Assembly: GCA_028023455.1 (NCBI GenBank)
Contig: JAQFVV010012396.1
Span: 22,446,750 to 22,510,749, forward strand
From: Epiperipatus broadwayi
Taxonomy: Eukaryota > Onychophora > Udeonychophora > Euonychophora > Peripatidae
Direction: 5' to 3'
DNA length: 64,000 bases
Positions 1 to 14,075 of this stretch are shown here, in pieces. The translations under genes and the position numbers were made by a program. The number at the start of each line of letters is the position of its first letter. The first letter of the stretch is position 1. Under the pieces are notes generated by a model. That model saw only the letters and a program-made list of their open reading frames with translations. It searched no databases and had not been told where the DNA came from.

Positions 1-803
1 GAAAAAGTTCATGTTGCATTTTAAATGTAGACACACAAAACAATCATTGGATAGATGCTGCTAAGATTACCTGTTATAAATAGATCCATGATAATTGCAT
101 AAGTCATAACCCATTCAATAAAATTTTCTTACTAAATAATGTATATTATGGTATTACATTGTCTTTTATTAATAATATTATTAATATCCATAGCTTAGGG
201 AAGTAATAAGAGTATTTCTAAAATTTAAAAAATAAAAGGTTAGTTCAGATTTAAAAAAACAAAACGTCGAAATACGACTTCATTTATTCCGAGATGTTGT
301 AATTGATTATAAAAATGTGAATACTTTTAATATATAATCATGATTTTAGTCCTTATATAAAAATCATAATATTTTAGTAAAAGTTTATTTTAGAAAATAG
401 TATTAGGCATGAATATATCAGCATGTTTCATTTGATGAATAATGTACAAATAGAAATTGAGACATGCATAAGATCAGACAAACGCAAATTAAAAAAACAT
501 TGTCAAATTGCTTCTAATTATTTTAATTCTAGAAATACCTTTATATTATAATTATTAATATATTTAATTTTCATGCCCTTGGCCATGAGTTTAATTTGAA
601 TTAAATGAAATTTGGATTCTTTTCTCTGCTCCCAAACAGTTATAGAACATTTTTTTCCAGTTTGCTAAAAGAAAATCATAATGATAAAAATAAAATATTA
701 TAAAATGTTAAATATAATTTTATAATGACAGTATAAATCAATCTTTGAAATGCAAATATGTATCAAATACAGATATTTAATTTCATTCTTTAATATACTG
801 TGA
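1..803. other. AT-rich DNA, no gene seen
   Basis: I see no coding stretch, RNA gene or recognisable repeat here. The last 15 bases (789-803) are the left copy of a direct repeat that flanks the next element. Confidence 0.6.
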
Positions 804-1136
804 CACACTTGCAATATAGTTGTGCCATCCAGTGCAAGCCACAGTAATTAATGGATGCAAGAATATTTGTGCATAAAATTCTTACCTAGTGCCTACTCAT
901 CCAGTGTCTCTGAACTAGTTTCTAACTTGTGGCTTTCATCAGTGATGAGTCACAGCTAGAAACTAGTGTGTGGATATTGGAAAAGAATGCAGTAGATAGA
1001 GATTTTATGCACAAACTTCTTCCATCCAGTGATTACTATGGCTTGCAGTTGGAGACACTACTGTATGAAAAGTGTCCCTGTTTTAAGAGATTGTGTAAGC
1101 ATAAGATATGGAAATCAAGTGCTGTTTAGTGGTTTA
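804..1136. mobile_element. foldback retroelement fragment with 15-bp target-site duplication and hammerhead-like motifs
   Basis: Two head-to-head copies of one sequence form an imperfect palindrome: left arm about 834-930, right arm about 945-1046. The block is flanked by a perfect direct repeat, tttaatatactgtga, at 789-803 and 1137-1151, as expected for target-primed insertion. Each arm holds a run resembling a degraded hammerhead core: gatgag, a short CACA-loop stem, then tagaaactagt, at 944-968 on + and about 911-943 on -. The stem II bases differ between arms but still pair (AGC/GUU versus AGU/GCU). The base pair next to the GAAA box is broken in both, so activity is unlikely. Penelope-like elements and retrozymes are known to carry such motifs; which of these this is cannot be decided here. 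A 66-codon open frame across the right arm is incidental. Confidence 0.55.
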
Positions 1137-1151
1137 TTTAATATACTGTGA

Positions 1152-2567
1152 GAATGTCTTTTAAGTTTTGAAGGAGCAGAGACTTTTTATCTGAAAAACA
1201 CCAACACTATTTTCAACCATATATTAGCAATAAAAATAATTAATAATGTATCTGATTTTGAATGTATTTTTATAATAAAAGCAAGATGTGCCCAACCAAT
1301 GAATAGCTAGTTCAAATTTATCATAAAATCCAATTTTGTAAATCTATTACTGTTCATTTTTTTCACATTCCAATTCTTTGATGATATATCTTACTATTGT
1401 AATATCACATTCAATGAGTTGAAAAACTTGTTATAGACTCATGAATTTGCCATTATATATCAGAATATTACAAAGTTTCTTTAAATAAAATTTTTCATTA
1501 CTTTTGTTATATTTATAATGGGCATGTGTTTCACTTTTATAGAATAAATTGAAACTTAAAACTAAACATTTAATATATCTATAAAATTTAATGGGATTTT
1601 TCCTGGCTTGATGTCACATTAAAATTATATTTTTCTTTTGGGATAGTAATTTATATGTTACTTGTTATTTATTAACTTTATCTTTTTTTGCTTATTCCAT
1701 GAGTTTTGGTTTATGAATAAAGTTTTTTTTTCCCGATAATTTCCACAGTAATAAGCTTTTCTCCACAGACTCCTTTCTTACTCATTTAATTTTTCTATTA
1801 TTTTTTACCTTCTTATTAATTGTTTTTTTTACTTATCCATTTCAATTAAATTAATTGATATGAAATTATTAATTATTGCTTTACCCAATGATTATGTCAG
1901 CCATTTTATTCCTTTCTTCAACCCCCTTCCGTTTGTTCTACATTCAGCTTTATATTTAAATTCTATTTTTATAAATATTCAGTACACTTTATTTTATATA
2001 ATTAGTAAATTTTTGTAATATACTGACTTCACTTTCCAATTCATTGACAATTTTATACCCCATTTTTATTATTCTCAAGTTTTTTTTTTAATTAAAAAAT
2101 AATCTAAGTATTTAAATATCTGAGCTGAAATTGCATGTGTAATATGTAGTCATATATAATAAAGTGAAATATATTAACTTATCAATATTTATAATTTGTG
2201 ACTTATAATGTTGAATCTGGTGGGAAATGTACATATTTAATGTCTATTTCATCTTAACTATTAGAGTTTTACATTGATTACTACAAATTAGCACTGATAC
2301 TCCATGCTGCAAATTAAAAATATTTAATATGTTCATAGCAAATTTAAAAAAATATTTATTAAGTTTATATAAAAGAAAACATAAAAATATCCTTTTAGAT
2401 AACTCATTGCAGTTCTCTCACAGCTCCTACCAAACAAACAAAATTAAAAAAAAAAAGCTAGATCTGTTAAATTATTGAGATTTTATCAGTTTTACATTCT
2501 TGTTTTATTATCTAACTAAATCCTATTTACTGACCATATTGGATGGGAAAATGTTTTGCTTGAAGAT
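1152..2567. other. AT-rich DNA with a short dispersed repeat
   Basis: There is no gene. Positions about 1930-2010 (ttctacattcag onwards) resemble about 8839-8912, so this is a short interspersed repeat present twice in the window. The rest is unremarkable. Confidence 0.5.
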
Positions 2568-4664
<2,097 letters not shown>

Positions 4665-4689
4665 TTCTAGATCAACTATTTGAAATATT

Positions 4690-4712
4690 AAACATATATA
4701 TATATATATATA
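4690..4712. repeat. short (TA)n tract
   Basis: A TA run just outside the right end of the hAT-like element. Confidence 0.85.
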
Positions 4713-4821
4713 TCAAAATATTATAACACCCCACATGATTAAGAAGTTCAGAACCACCCTCTGTGAAATAAATATATTAGAGTCTGTATTTCAAAATAGT
4801 ATTATGTACTGGGGTTATTTT

Positions 4822-4822
<1 letters not shown>

Positions 4823-4866
<44 letters not shown>
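4823..4866. repeat. compound (CA)n(TA)n microsatellite
   Basis: A run of about 11 CA units passes directly into TA units. Confidence 0.95.
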
Positions 4867-7800
4867 GTATTATATTTAATGAATAAAAACTTCACAATCA
4901 AAAATATTTCAGTCTGTAATGGATTTATCACATAACCCTTATCGAAGATATCAATTTTAAAAATATGTCAATAAATTTGAAATTTATTTGAACATTAACT
5001 TTTTTTAAAATATATTTTTTTATATATTTTAACATTAACTTCAATAATAGTTGTCAGTAATTATATGTGTTTCTTTTTTTAATGTTAGTTATTAAATCGT
5101 AGTCAAAATGTATATAGTATAATTGTAGGTTCATATTAAAATATTATTTCCTGTTACAGATAAAACAAAAAATGGTGATGTTAACAGTGATTCTATACTT
5201 AAATGAGTTATAGAAATCATAGTTTTATTATTTTCTATAAATCTTAATACAATGTAATTTGCAAGAAGTTCTTGTGAATTTGTATTATTCTTAGTTGGAC
5301 AGAAGTGAACAATACAAATAGATGTGGAATGGTATTCATACAGGAAAAACCTATACGTTTGTTTATTCGTGTATTAATAATAATGATGATTCTATATGTC
5401 TAAAAAACAACTAATGCATCTGTAGACATAAAATCAAAATAATAACATCAGATAACATCATAAAGATTAGCACAAACCTCATGAAATTCCCCACCCCAAT
5501 ATAAGCAAATGTAAGTATTGCTATTATGCATCCATGATAATAAAAACTTTGATTTTTTTTTTTTTACAGATCATTAATGTGATTTAAATAAAGACATACC
5601 CTTTTCTTCAGAATTCGAACTCAATTTCAAAATCCATTTTTTCTTGCTTGAATTCAAATCCGGGTCATCATGGTAGGCGATATGTGGTAAAATGATATGT
5701 GCATATGTATATCATAAAATAAAAAAAGAAATGTGCAAAATAATTCAAAAGCGCGAATAAAAAATAACAAAACATTTAAACACTGAAGTGCAACAAAAAG
5801 GTAATTAATAAAGATACATAACTGATAATAATAATTTGAATAAACATAGATTTTATAAAAATCAAAAGAAATTTTACTCATTAGATTAAAATAGAAATTT
5901 TTGTCTTCTGCAGATTTTATCCTGAGGGATATTAGACATTAAAAGTAATATCTATTCTTTTTATTTTCCATTAAAAGTAAAAGCTTAAGAGCACATAAGA
6001 TTTTCATCATATTGAAAAAGCTCCATAATCCACAGACATGTCCTACAGGGTTGCTCTAATCCAGTTTTATGCTAGTCTTTTTTCATCTTTTTTTCTTTTA
6101 AAGTCTAAAATGATGGGATTTATAATAAATATATATAGACACTGACCAATATATCTGCAAATTTGTCTTTTTTTTTTTAAATGACTAATCAGCAAAATGA
6201 TAACTTAAAAGGCAGGTGAAAAGCAAATGCTTTACCTAAAGATAAATTTTCTTTATATAATAAAATAGATAATCAGGTTTAGCTGCTTTGCTCCAATCTC
6301 TAAAACAATTACCTAAACCAAACATGTTTAATTCTTAACATAAATACAATATCTATGGAACAAATATTAGTTTAGGTTTGGAGGTTGAAAATTTCACTAA
6401 CAGAAAAAAGACATATGGGTTGACAGAATGGTCATATCGCATTAAGACATTAAAAGTACGATTTTTGTCTTTTTGCAATGTGTTAAATTATAGCTTTATT
6501 TACCCAAAAGCAAAAGTATTCTCAAGCTTAGTTTTATTTTTTATTTTTAATTTACGCGTGTGTGCATGTATACATTTTAAAGTGCTTTGTGAGTAAATTA
6601 ATAAGAATGAGGAAAAAGAATTCTTACCAAAAAAAAAAAAAAAAAGGGTAAAAACATATCTGTAACATTTATGATCTTTTAGAGAGTGCTTAATAATTTT
6701 TGATGGTGCAGTAATCGATAAGATTAATACAAGGATTTATAATTTTGTAGGTCTTATTACTATAGTAAAATAAATATTTTATTCTCTCCATAATCATATT
6801 TTTATCTTACCAATCCGTATTAATGTTATTTATTAATAAGAATATATTAATATTAAAATAAAGAAACAATCAAATGGTTTGATGCTCAGGAGATTATAAG
6901 AAATTTACCAGCAGAAGTGACAGACAAAACCACAATTCATGGATGGAGAGCTTCAGTAGTTACTTTATTAATATTTAATGCTGATTATTGCCATAATTAT
7001 ATGTATATATTTTTTCTCCCTTTGGACTAAAAACCAGGCTATTGATTACATAATTCTAACAGTAATAATAGCATATAACATATTACCATTAATATCATCA
7101 TTATTATACTCATTTAGTCAATTCTGACTACAGCCTTAATGTTTTCACAGCATGATCTGTCTTTTGTTTGGTCTTAGGTATTTTCAATAAAACATTCATA
7201 TGGTGATAGAATCATCCAGCTTATTTTTGGACATTCTCTATTGCATTTTAAAATTTTCCAGTATGACCAAAACGACATAACTTCAAGATGTTTATTCAAG
7301 TATAAGTTTCAGTTTACTATAATCTAACTTTAATTTTGCTTGTTTTTTTTATATTTTTTATGATCTTAGGTACTTTTTGAGGATTGTGCCCCAAACCATC
7401 AATATTCTTTATGTTCTTGTAACAAATTTCATTTCAGGTGGAAGATCTTATTTTTTACAACCATATTGTTAATTACATTATAATCATCTATTGTTTAATT
7501 GGCCACATTAAGAATGAGTCAGACACATTTATACGGTAGTAAGGCTTAATTTGATGCCCATGAAATAAAATTATAAACTGTAAAAAACACACAATCAGAA
7601 TATCAATAATTATTTCATATCACAAATGTCATATGCAATGACTTTGAATAAAAAAATTGTTGTACATTTTATAAAATCACACAATCAGTTTATCCTGATA
7701 GTCCAATAACAGTTGAGGCAAAACATAGCAGAATAACTAAAGGAATTTCATTCATGTGGCCAAATTAAAAAGTTTTACCTCTAGAGAACAACCTTAATAT

Positions 7801-7919
7801 TTTATAAGCTTGCATACTTCCTGTAGAAACATTAAAGAAAATACAATCTAATTGTTAATCACCCAAGAAGTCATGGCATAATTGAGAACTAAACATATTA
7901 AGTTTATATCTAGAAACCT
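4867..7919. other. AT-rich DNA, no gene seen
   Basis: Only homopolymer runs and short, low-complexity open frames are present. Nothing here resembles a protein family or a repeat shared with the rest of the window. Confidence 0.5.
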
Positions 7920-7924
7920 TTAAC

Positions 7925-8536
7925 TATTGTTTCTATCGTCCTTTTTTTTCTTTTTCTTTTCATGTTCGTTTAAGAACGGGTTTAAATTTTTTTGCTCAAA
8001 AAATGCTTTTAGATATGGCTTTTCAGGCAAAAACAGAGAAAAGAAAAAAAAAAAGAAAAAAGAAAAAAAAAGACAAAAAAACAAAAAAAAAAAAAAACAA
8101 AAAAAAAAACCAAACCAAAACGGAAAATGTCCCTCTCTTAAAGGGAATTTTAAAAGAAAAAGAAAACTCACGCTTTTTCCTCTTTCCTTTTTCCAAAGTT
8201 TTTTTTTTGAGGTTATGTCTATTTCTCTCTTTGTTATCTTTCGTATCTTCGGCGTTTCTGCTGTTTCATTTATGACAAAAGTGCGTTTCTCATTAATGGT
8301 TGTCTGGTTTTTATTTGTTTCTTTGGAAAAGAAAATAAATTAAAACAGCTTTCAGTTTATTGATAGAATCTGTTCTTTTGCTAATTGGAACGGTAGGTTG
8401 TTCGTTTGGATGTTTGGTATTCTTTGGTTTAGAGGTATATTAGACTTTATCCTTGTTAAATAAAATGTTAAATACTTTTTTTGGAAAGGGGGGGAATTGG
8501 TTTTGGGTTTTTCTTTTTTTTTTTCTCTTGGGTGTG

Positions 8537-8568
<32 letters not shown>

Positions 8569-8570
8569 TC
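7925..8570. repeat. strand-asymmetric low-complexity block
   Basis: Long purine runs (A-rich with scattered G, 8030-8115) and pyrimidine runs (T-rich with scattered C; poly-T at about 8539-8562) surround a 300-bp stretch with more G and CpG than the surroundings (8215-8520). Lys-rich and Phe-rich open frames across it follow from the composition. It could be a foreign insertion carrying a poly-A tail on the minus strand, or a slippage-prone region. I cannot identify it. Confidence 0.5.
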
Positions 8571-8760
8571 AATATGTTAAACTGGACAAACCACTTAACT
8601 TAATTATTGCTTAAAGTTATAGCAATTGAAAACTTACAGTATTTTTTCTTAGAACTTTCACTAGGTCTTAACAATTTAATTTAAACACAAGTTATGTTCA
8701 GAAAACATAAGCCATTACAACTATATATACATAATCATTAAAATACAGTCAAGACTTTGA

Positions 8761-8815
8761 CAATCCTAATATCAATAACAATCAATAATTTCAAACTGTT
8801 ATCAAGACAACCTCC
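8761..8815. mobile_element. half copy of a palindromic MITE
   Basis: About 50 bp (atatcaataaca, then aatttcaaactgtt and atcaag) match the left arm and centre of the complete MITE at 31643-31778. Only one arm is present. Confidence 0.5.
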
Positions 8816-8838
8816 TTCTAACAATAAAGGAATTCACC

Positions 8839-8912
8839 TTATGTTTATTCTACATTCAGGTTTATATTCAAATTCTATTTTGATAAATATTCTGTCTTAT
8901 TTTATATAGATA
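8839..8912. repeat. short dispersed repeat, second copy
   Basis: Matches about 1930-2010, with shared ttctacattcag, tttatatt and aaattctatttt segments. It directly follows the half MITE. Confidence 0.4.
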
Positions 8913-9091
8913 CTAAAGATTGCAACTTGAAATTATTGATACAAAGATAGTTATATAAACCTCTTTAAACAGGTAAATATAACCTGTTCTGAATGCAGAC
9001 TAATAAATAGTCAATTATAACATTAAAAACTGCAATTATAATTTCAAATTGCACCCAAATATTACTTAAATAATAATGCAATATAAATTAA

Positions 9092-9251
9092 GGCTATAAC
9101 TTTAAGACAATGCACTGGAAAAAACGACAGTGGGGACCTCTGCAAATCTTTAACATGAGATTTATTTAAAAGACAAGAACAATCTTGTAATAAAGATTTG
9201 CAGAGGTCCCTACTGTCATTTTTTTAGGTACATAATCTTAAGGTTATAGCC
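9092..9251. mobile_element. 160-bp palindromic MITE flanked by TTAA
   Basis: Arms of about 60 bp (ggctataac at the left end, gttatagcc at the right) enclose a short loop. The inner arms share gacctctgcaaatcttta. TTAA lies immediately outside both ends (9088-9091 and 9252-9255), the target duplication used by piggyBac and some other superfamilies. In an AT-rich background this could be chance. Confidence 0.65.
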
Positions 9252-9354
9252 TTAATATATATTTCTTTATGTCATGAGAATGTGCTTTATAGATATAATT
9301 ATTAAATAAGAATGATAAGTATATGGATATATGAAATAAACTTCAAGACATGTT

Positions 9355-9421
9355 AAACCAGACTTTCAATGCAGAGAATATTTCTCAAATCAGGAACTAC
9401 TCTGCATTGAAAGCATGGTTT
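9355..9421. repeat. 22-bp-arm inverted repeat
   Basis: aaaccagactttcaatgcag and its near-complement are separated by 23 bases (arms 9355-9376 and 9400-9421). It could be a small MITE or a remnant; no duplication is clear. Confidence 0.6.
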
Positions 9422-9469
9422 CACAATTTTTTGATGTGTTGTTATCCATATCGTTTTCCAGAATATAAT

Positions 9470-9718
9470 TTATATTTATATATAGAGTACCACAGCATCC
9501 ATAATTGTTAGTATATAAGTGGTAATAAATATAAAATTTTCTCCTTCAATTTTTTTTATATAAAAATGATAAGTAATTCACCTAAATTCATAGTTATATT
9601 TATATATAGAGTACCACAGCATCCATAATTGTTAGTATATAAGTGGTAATAAATATAAAATTTTCTCCTTCAATTTTTTTTTTATAAAAATGATAAGTAA
9701 TTCACCTAAATTCATAGT
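9470..9718. repeat. two-copy tandem duplication, 124-bp period
   Basis: The segment containing agagtaccacagcatccata occurs at 9484 and again at 9608 with near-identical sequence throughout. The main difference is the T/A composition of the oligo-T stretch. This is a young tandem duplication. Confidence 0.9.
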
Positions 9719-10237
9719 CATATAATGTGAACTTATTATATATATACAAGCCTTATATGATCTCATAAAACTGAAAGTGAATTATCATTAATGTCATAAA
9801 ATATATCAGTTATGCAGATATCTTCTCATATGATGAAAAATATAATTTGAAATATTTTGTTCATAACTATAAATTGTGTGTTACTGCTAAATTTACTGTA
9901 GGAAAGTGCAAACATTGTTTGTGGTGTAACAAATTTGTTTATCAATATCTTTTTTAAGTGTAGATAAAAAGAAATATGAAACAATTTTTAATTATCTCAC
10001 AGCAAGTCTAAAAGCTCTTCACAAATCTTTTACTAAAAACAAGGTTAAAAAATAGCACTTATCATTCTTGCTAATATCTGAATTAGAAGATTTTAAATAG
10101 TCTTCTATCCTTATTTTAATCTCTAAGAATTTAGGTATATAAAGCTATTGATTAACCAACCTTGATTATTTGGTTGTTTAGGAGTATATGGGCTATGTAT
10201 TTATAAGAAAAGTTGTAAACCTATTGAAAGAAATATA

Positions 10238-10312
10238 TCATACTTAACCTGGATTTGAACTAGTTAGGCTTTACAGGCTGATGCACTAATGCTTTTCATG
10301 AAGCTTTTTCTT
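10238..10312 (-). mobile_element. tRNA-derived SINE fragment
   Basis: On the minus strand the sequence reads ttagtgcatcagcc, a spacer, then agttcaaatcc, which fits degraded A and B boxes at tRNA-like spacing. No tail or target duplication is clear. Confidence 0.4.
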
Positions 10313-13140
10313 ATGACAATATTAGACAAAATTAATGGGTTCCTGTCTGTAGAAGTTAAATGAACTTGAAAAAAATGATGAAACTAATAACTTATGTGAT
10401 ATACATTTAAGTGTAATCTTCATAAACAAAAAAATCATCTTCATTTATCAAGCAACATATGTGAATCAATAGCTTTAAAATTTTTAAAAGTATGGATCAT
10501 TGTTAGCCAAGCAGTCACATTTATTAGCAACTTTACCATGATTTGTGTATGACTTCAAATTTTTTCATCTTGTTTTTTTATGTGTTTTAAGAAGAAAACT
10601 TTCAATGTAAACCCTTATACAATTAATAGGGTATCTTAATCAATTTGAAATAATTAGATGCCATTACTTCTGTTGAAGAGTCATTGTAAAATAGATTATC
10701 TTTGTCTTCTCACAATCAACAGACAAATCATAAATTTTTTATGTCAAAATGTTTAATGAAATATCCAATTTGCAGTTATGCTTTGTTTAATTATTATAGC
10801 ATTAAACTAAAATAATTATGACTAAACTATAGTTTATAGTACATTTTTGAATAAAAATGCCTTCACAATTTTATGTAAAGTTTATCTCTCTTAATCACAA
10901 GTTTTCTTTATCTTAAACCTAATAAAACTAGTAAATATGTTTAAAAATGACTGTCTTGCATTATAAAAATATTTACAATTAGATAGTAAGCTGCCAAAGT
11001 TTTTACAGATCTTTTTACCTAAAGCCAAAGCATAGCTGGTAAAACTTTTTGTCAACATTGTTCATTAAATGTATCTATAATCTGTTCAAAATGTTTGGAA
11101 CCAAAGCAAAACTAACTGCAATTTTAATATCTTAAAAACTTAATAAAAAAAAAAAAAAGAAATATTAATATATTATCTTTGCAAAAACATTGAAAAGATA
11201 ATCTTGACAAGAATTGTTTTAATAATTGCAACTTATTTATCTAAAGAATAGACTGCATTTATATGAGAAGCCAAACCACTATAAACCAGCATTATTTTTA
11301 AATACTCACATTATTTTCAATGAGAGTATGTAAATAACAGTAATAATTAGTTCGAATTTTTATTAGAATAATCTCAACTTACAACTCTGAAAAAAATATC
11401 TTTGTTAAAACTCTCTGGAATTCTTAAAGATATAATGAGTGAATACTTTATTGGCAGTAATAAACAATTATCGAAATTAAGCAAAGAACGAATATGGAAG
11501 GAGTATAAAGTTAATCAGAAAACAGAGATCAGTGTCTAGTTTCAAAATTTGGACCGCATAGTGATCACTGGTTAAGTCATAAGTGAAGAGCCAGTTGTTC
11601 TGATATAAAACTAGTTACAAAATAATTATAGACTAAGTTTGAACGATAAGCTTCTTGCTCTGATCTTGAAATTAATGTCATAATAATAACTAATGTATCA
11701 AACGGGTGTATTTTTAATTTGTAAAATTATTTACTAATGATTGTTAGAATAAGTGTAACAAATCTAAACAAATGTAAACCAACAAGATTTATATTGTAAT
11801 TGTACGTGTATTTCCCTTAGTAAAAAGAAACTAGCTAGTTTTTTTCAGTCATAACTACTGTTTTATTTCATCATGATAATAATTTAAAACCCATTTTATT
11901 ATTTTACCATATGTTTACACACAAACAACATATTAAATTATTTGTGTGTGAAAGTTAAAATTTCCATTATTTATTGAATATTCAAAGTTGTTACCCATTT
12001 TCATTTTAAATTTTGTTTCTAATTACTTGCCTAAAACCTTTCTAATGCTGGCGAAGAAAAGTGTTTATTCTGTATCTTTATTTTACTATGGCCAGGGAAG
12101 TAATATTTTTTAAAAAAGTTAAGTTCCTTTCTAAATTTTATATAAAATTTTATCAGGGTTCATTATGAAAGATTAATTAAATCTATTTTAATAAATGTGC
12201 TTTTGAAAAACATTGCAATTATTTTAACTTCAAGATCAAAGCTTTAAGTAGATAATTAAATGCTAATTTTAAATCATCCCCACAATAATTATAAGAATTA
12301 ACTAACTTAAGAAAATATATCTGACTATGACATTTATGAAATATACATTTTATCATATGCAGAATAATAAAATTGTTGACAGTTCATTAAATACTTCTGA
12401 ATTCTGAGATGATTCACTGAGTACTCACAGATCGCCTGAATAACAAAAAAGAAAAGCTACAAATCCAAATTGTAAGTTATTTACATATATACATATATAT
12501 ATATATATATATTACTCAAACTTTTGAATATAAACTTTAGAGGCAAAAAAATCTATCATTAAAAGCTAGCAATAGATTACAGTCTTAAATTTATTTATCT
12601 CATCAATAATTCATTTTAGAAAAAAGTTTTCTTTTTATGTACTCTTATGTTTCTTTATTTGATGTATATTTTTAATATATTATATTTCCTTTGTTGTTAT
12701 TAGCAATGCATTGAAAGATCCTTAAGAATATGCTCTGAGATAGGAAGAGAGTGATTAAAAATATTATGCCTCTCACAGTAATAATTTATTTGCAATTTAA
12801 GAAAACATATAATAAAATATAGAAAAAGAAAGATTTTGAAATGTATTTCCTAAAAGTTGTATATTATTTTATATTATGTACCTGCACATGAAAATTATTC
12901 ATTTTATCAATTACAAATATTGTTTTCTGCATAAAAGAAATATCATGGATGAATTTAAGAAGGGATTTATAAAAATCACAGGATTACATTGTTTACTCAA
13001 TCATCAAAAAGAAGTTATTTACTAAAAGTATGTGAATGTACATGTTATGTAAATAAATATATATATCAATAATACAAATTTAAACCTATTAAAGTACATA
13101 CTTTTGAAAATAAATTAATTATTTGAATTTTAAAAATTTA
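10313..13140. other. AT-rich DNA, no gene seen
   Basis: A (TA)n tract lies at about 12484-12512. Otherwise I find no coding, RNA or repeat signal. Confidence 0.5.
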
Positions 13141-13283
13141 TGTTGATAATTTAAATACAGCCTTTTTCATACCTGCACTTATATATGTAATATATAAGAG
13201 GTTTGAACTCAGAATTTCACATGATTCTCAACCATCCATGCTATCTCATACTGCTGATACACTTGATCACACACATGTTGAAA

Positions 13284-13327
13284 AGATAAATAACCACCAA
13301 TATATATATATATATATATATTGGTGG

Positions 13328-13371
<44 letters not shown>

Positions 13372-13410
13372 CATGCTAAACCAGCACTCATCTGTTGGTA
13401 CAGAGTATCA
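13284..13410 (-). ncRNA. hammerhead ribozyme fold, copy A, core mutated
   Basis: Stem II (agcac at 13383-13387 with atgct at 13373-13377) and the GAAA box (complement 13369-13372) are kept. CUGAUGA is changed to CAGATGA (complement of 13388-13394), which should abolish cleavage. Inner stem I is ttggt 13395-13399 with accaa 13296-13300. Between GAAA and the second stem I strand lie about 70 bases of (TA)n plus a mirrored 10-bp segment. Confidence 0.6.
13291..13369. repeat. (TA)n palindrome inside hammerhead copy A
   Basis: taaccaccaa (13291-13300), then (TA)10, then the exact inverse ttggtggtta (13321-13330), then about (TA)19. Sister copies have only aataaccaccaatatat followed by the GAAA-box complement, so the inverse segment and its extra TA tract were added in this copy. 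Confidence 0.9.
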
Positions 13411-13745
13411 TCTCCACACATATATACAATCAAAGCTCAGCTTATATTAAGATAGCCAATCTTCATACTTTAATGGACAGGCTTCAAACCACTCCAGATA
13501 ACAACTCTTCAGCTGTCCATTTTATTAAAAATCTGATGATGAAATTCTCAAATCCCACCTTAGTGTCAACCTTTTCATCCTACCCATGTTGACAACAAGT
13601 CACTCTGGCCCCTCATATACAGAACATAATCCATTTACATACATATATGAGAGATGGGCAGATCCTAAAGCACTTTATTTTGAAATATGAATTTTTTTTA
13701 GAGTAAAGACTTTTCATACCTGCACTTAAATATGTAATATATAGG

Positions 13746-14075
13746 GGATTTAGCATTCCATCATTAGATTTTTAATGAAATGGATGACTGAAGTTTGTGG
13801 GGTGGAGTTTGTTTGAAACCTGTCCATTAAAAAATGAACATTGACTATCTTAATATAAGCTGAGCTTTGATTGTATATATGTGTGGAGATGGTAATCTGG
13901 ACCAACTGATGAGTGCTGGTTTAGCACAAAATGTTTATTGGTGGTTATTTATCTTTTTGACGTATGTAATCAAGTGTATCAGCAGTATGAGATAGCATGA
14001 ATAAAAGTTGAGCGTCATGTGAAAATTTGAGTTCAAACCTCCTATATATTACATATATAAATTCAAGTATAAAAA
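13746..14075 (+). mobile_element. hammerhead repeat, copy B
   Basis: Same order as copy A but on the plus strand: body (aaacctgtccattaaa), gattgtatatatgtgtggag, hammerhead, tRNA-like segment with gagttcaaacctcc near 14030, then an AT-rich tail. Confidence 0.7.
13891..13950 (+). ncRNA. hammerhead ribozyme fold, copy B, one core mutation
   Basis: Stem I is ggtaatc/ggttatt plus accaa/ttggt with a TGG bulge. CTGATGA is intact (13906-13912). Stem II is gtgct-ggttt-agcac (13913-13927). The GAAA box has become AAAA (13928-13931), a change at the catalytic G12, so this copy should be dead. H17 is A13937. Confidence 0.7.

Larger units (their letters stand above)
13165..13587 (-). mobile_element. hammerhead repeat, copy A
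   Basis: This is the fullest single copy of the family. On the minus strand the order is: a body segment (gcctgtccattaaa, gctgagctttgattg), the hammerhead fold, the segment reading cacatgtgtgtgatcaag, and a tRNA-like part with the B-box-like gagttcaaacctc, then an AT-rich tail. The hammerhead stem III is replaced by an expanded, mirrored (TA)n structure. The right end abuts the left arm of the next foldback. The order of ribozyme and tRNA-like parts recalls schistosome SM-alpha SINEs, which also combine pol III-type boxes with a hammerhead. Retrozymes or Penelope-derived repeats are alternatives. Confidence 0.7.

Noticed and set aside
929-1129. 66-codon open frame with protein-like composition
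   Set aside because: It lies across one arm of the foldback element; the sequence is explained by the repeat and its inverse arm has no matching frame.
804-1136. Active hammerhead in the first foldback
   Set aside because: The pair next to GAAA is broken in both arms and the C3/U4 or H17 positions do not all fit, so only a degraded likeness is claimed.
7920-8564. Lys-rich and Phe-rich open frames of 70-138 codons
   Set aside because: They are products of purine/pyrimidine runs and overlap on both strands.
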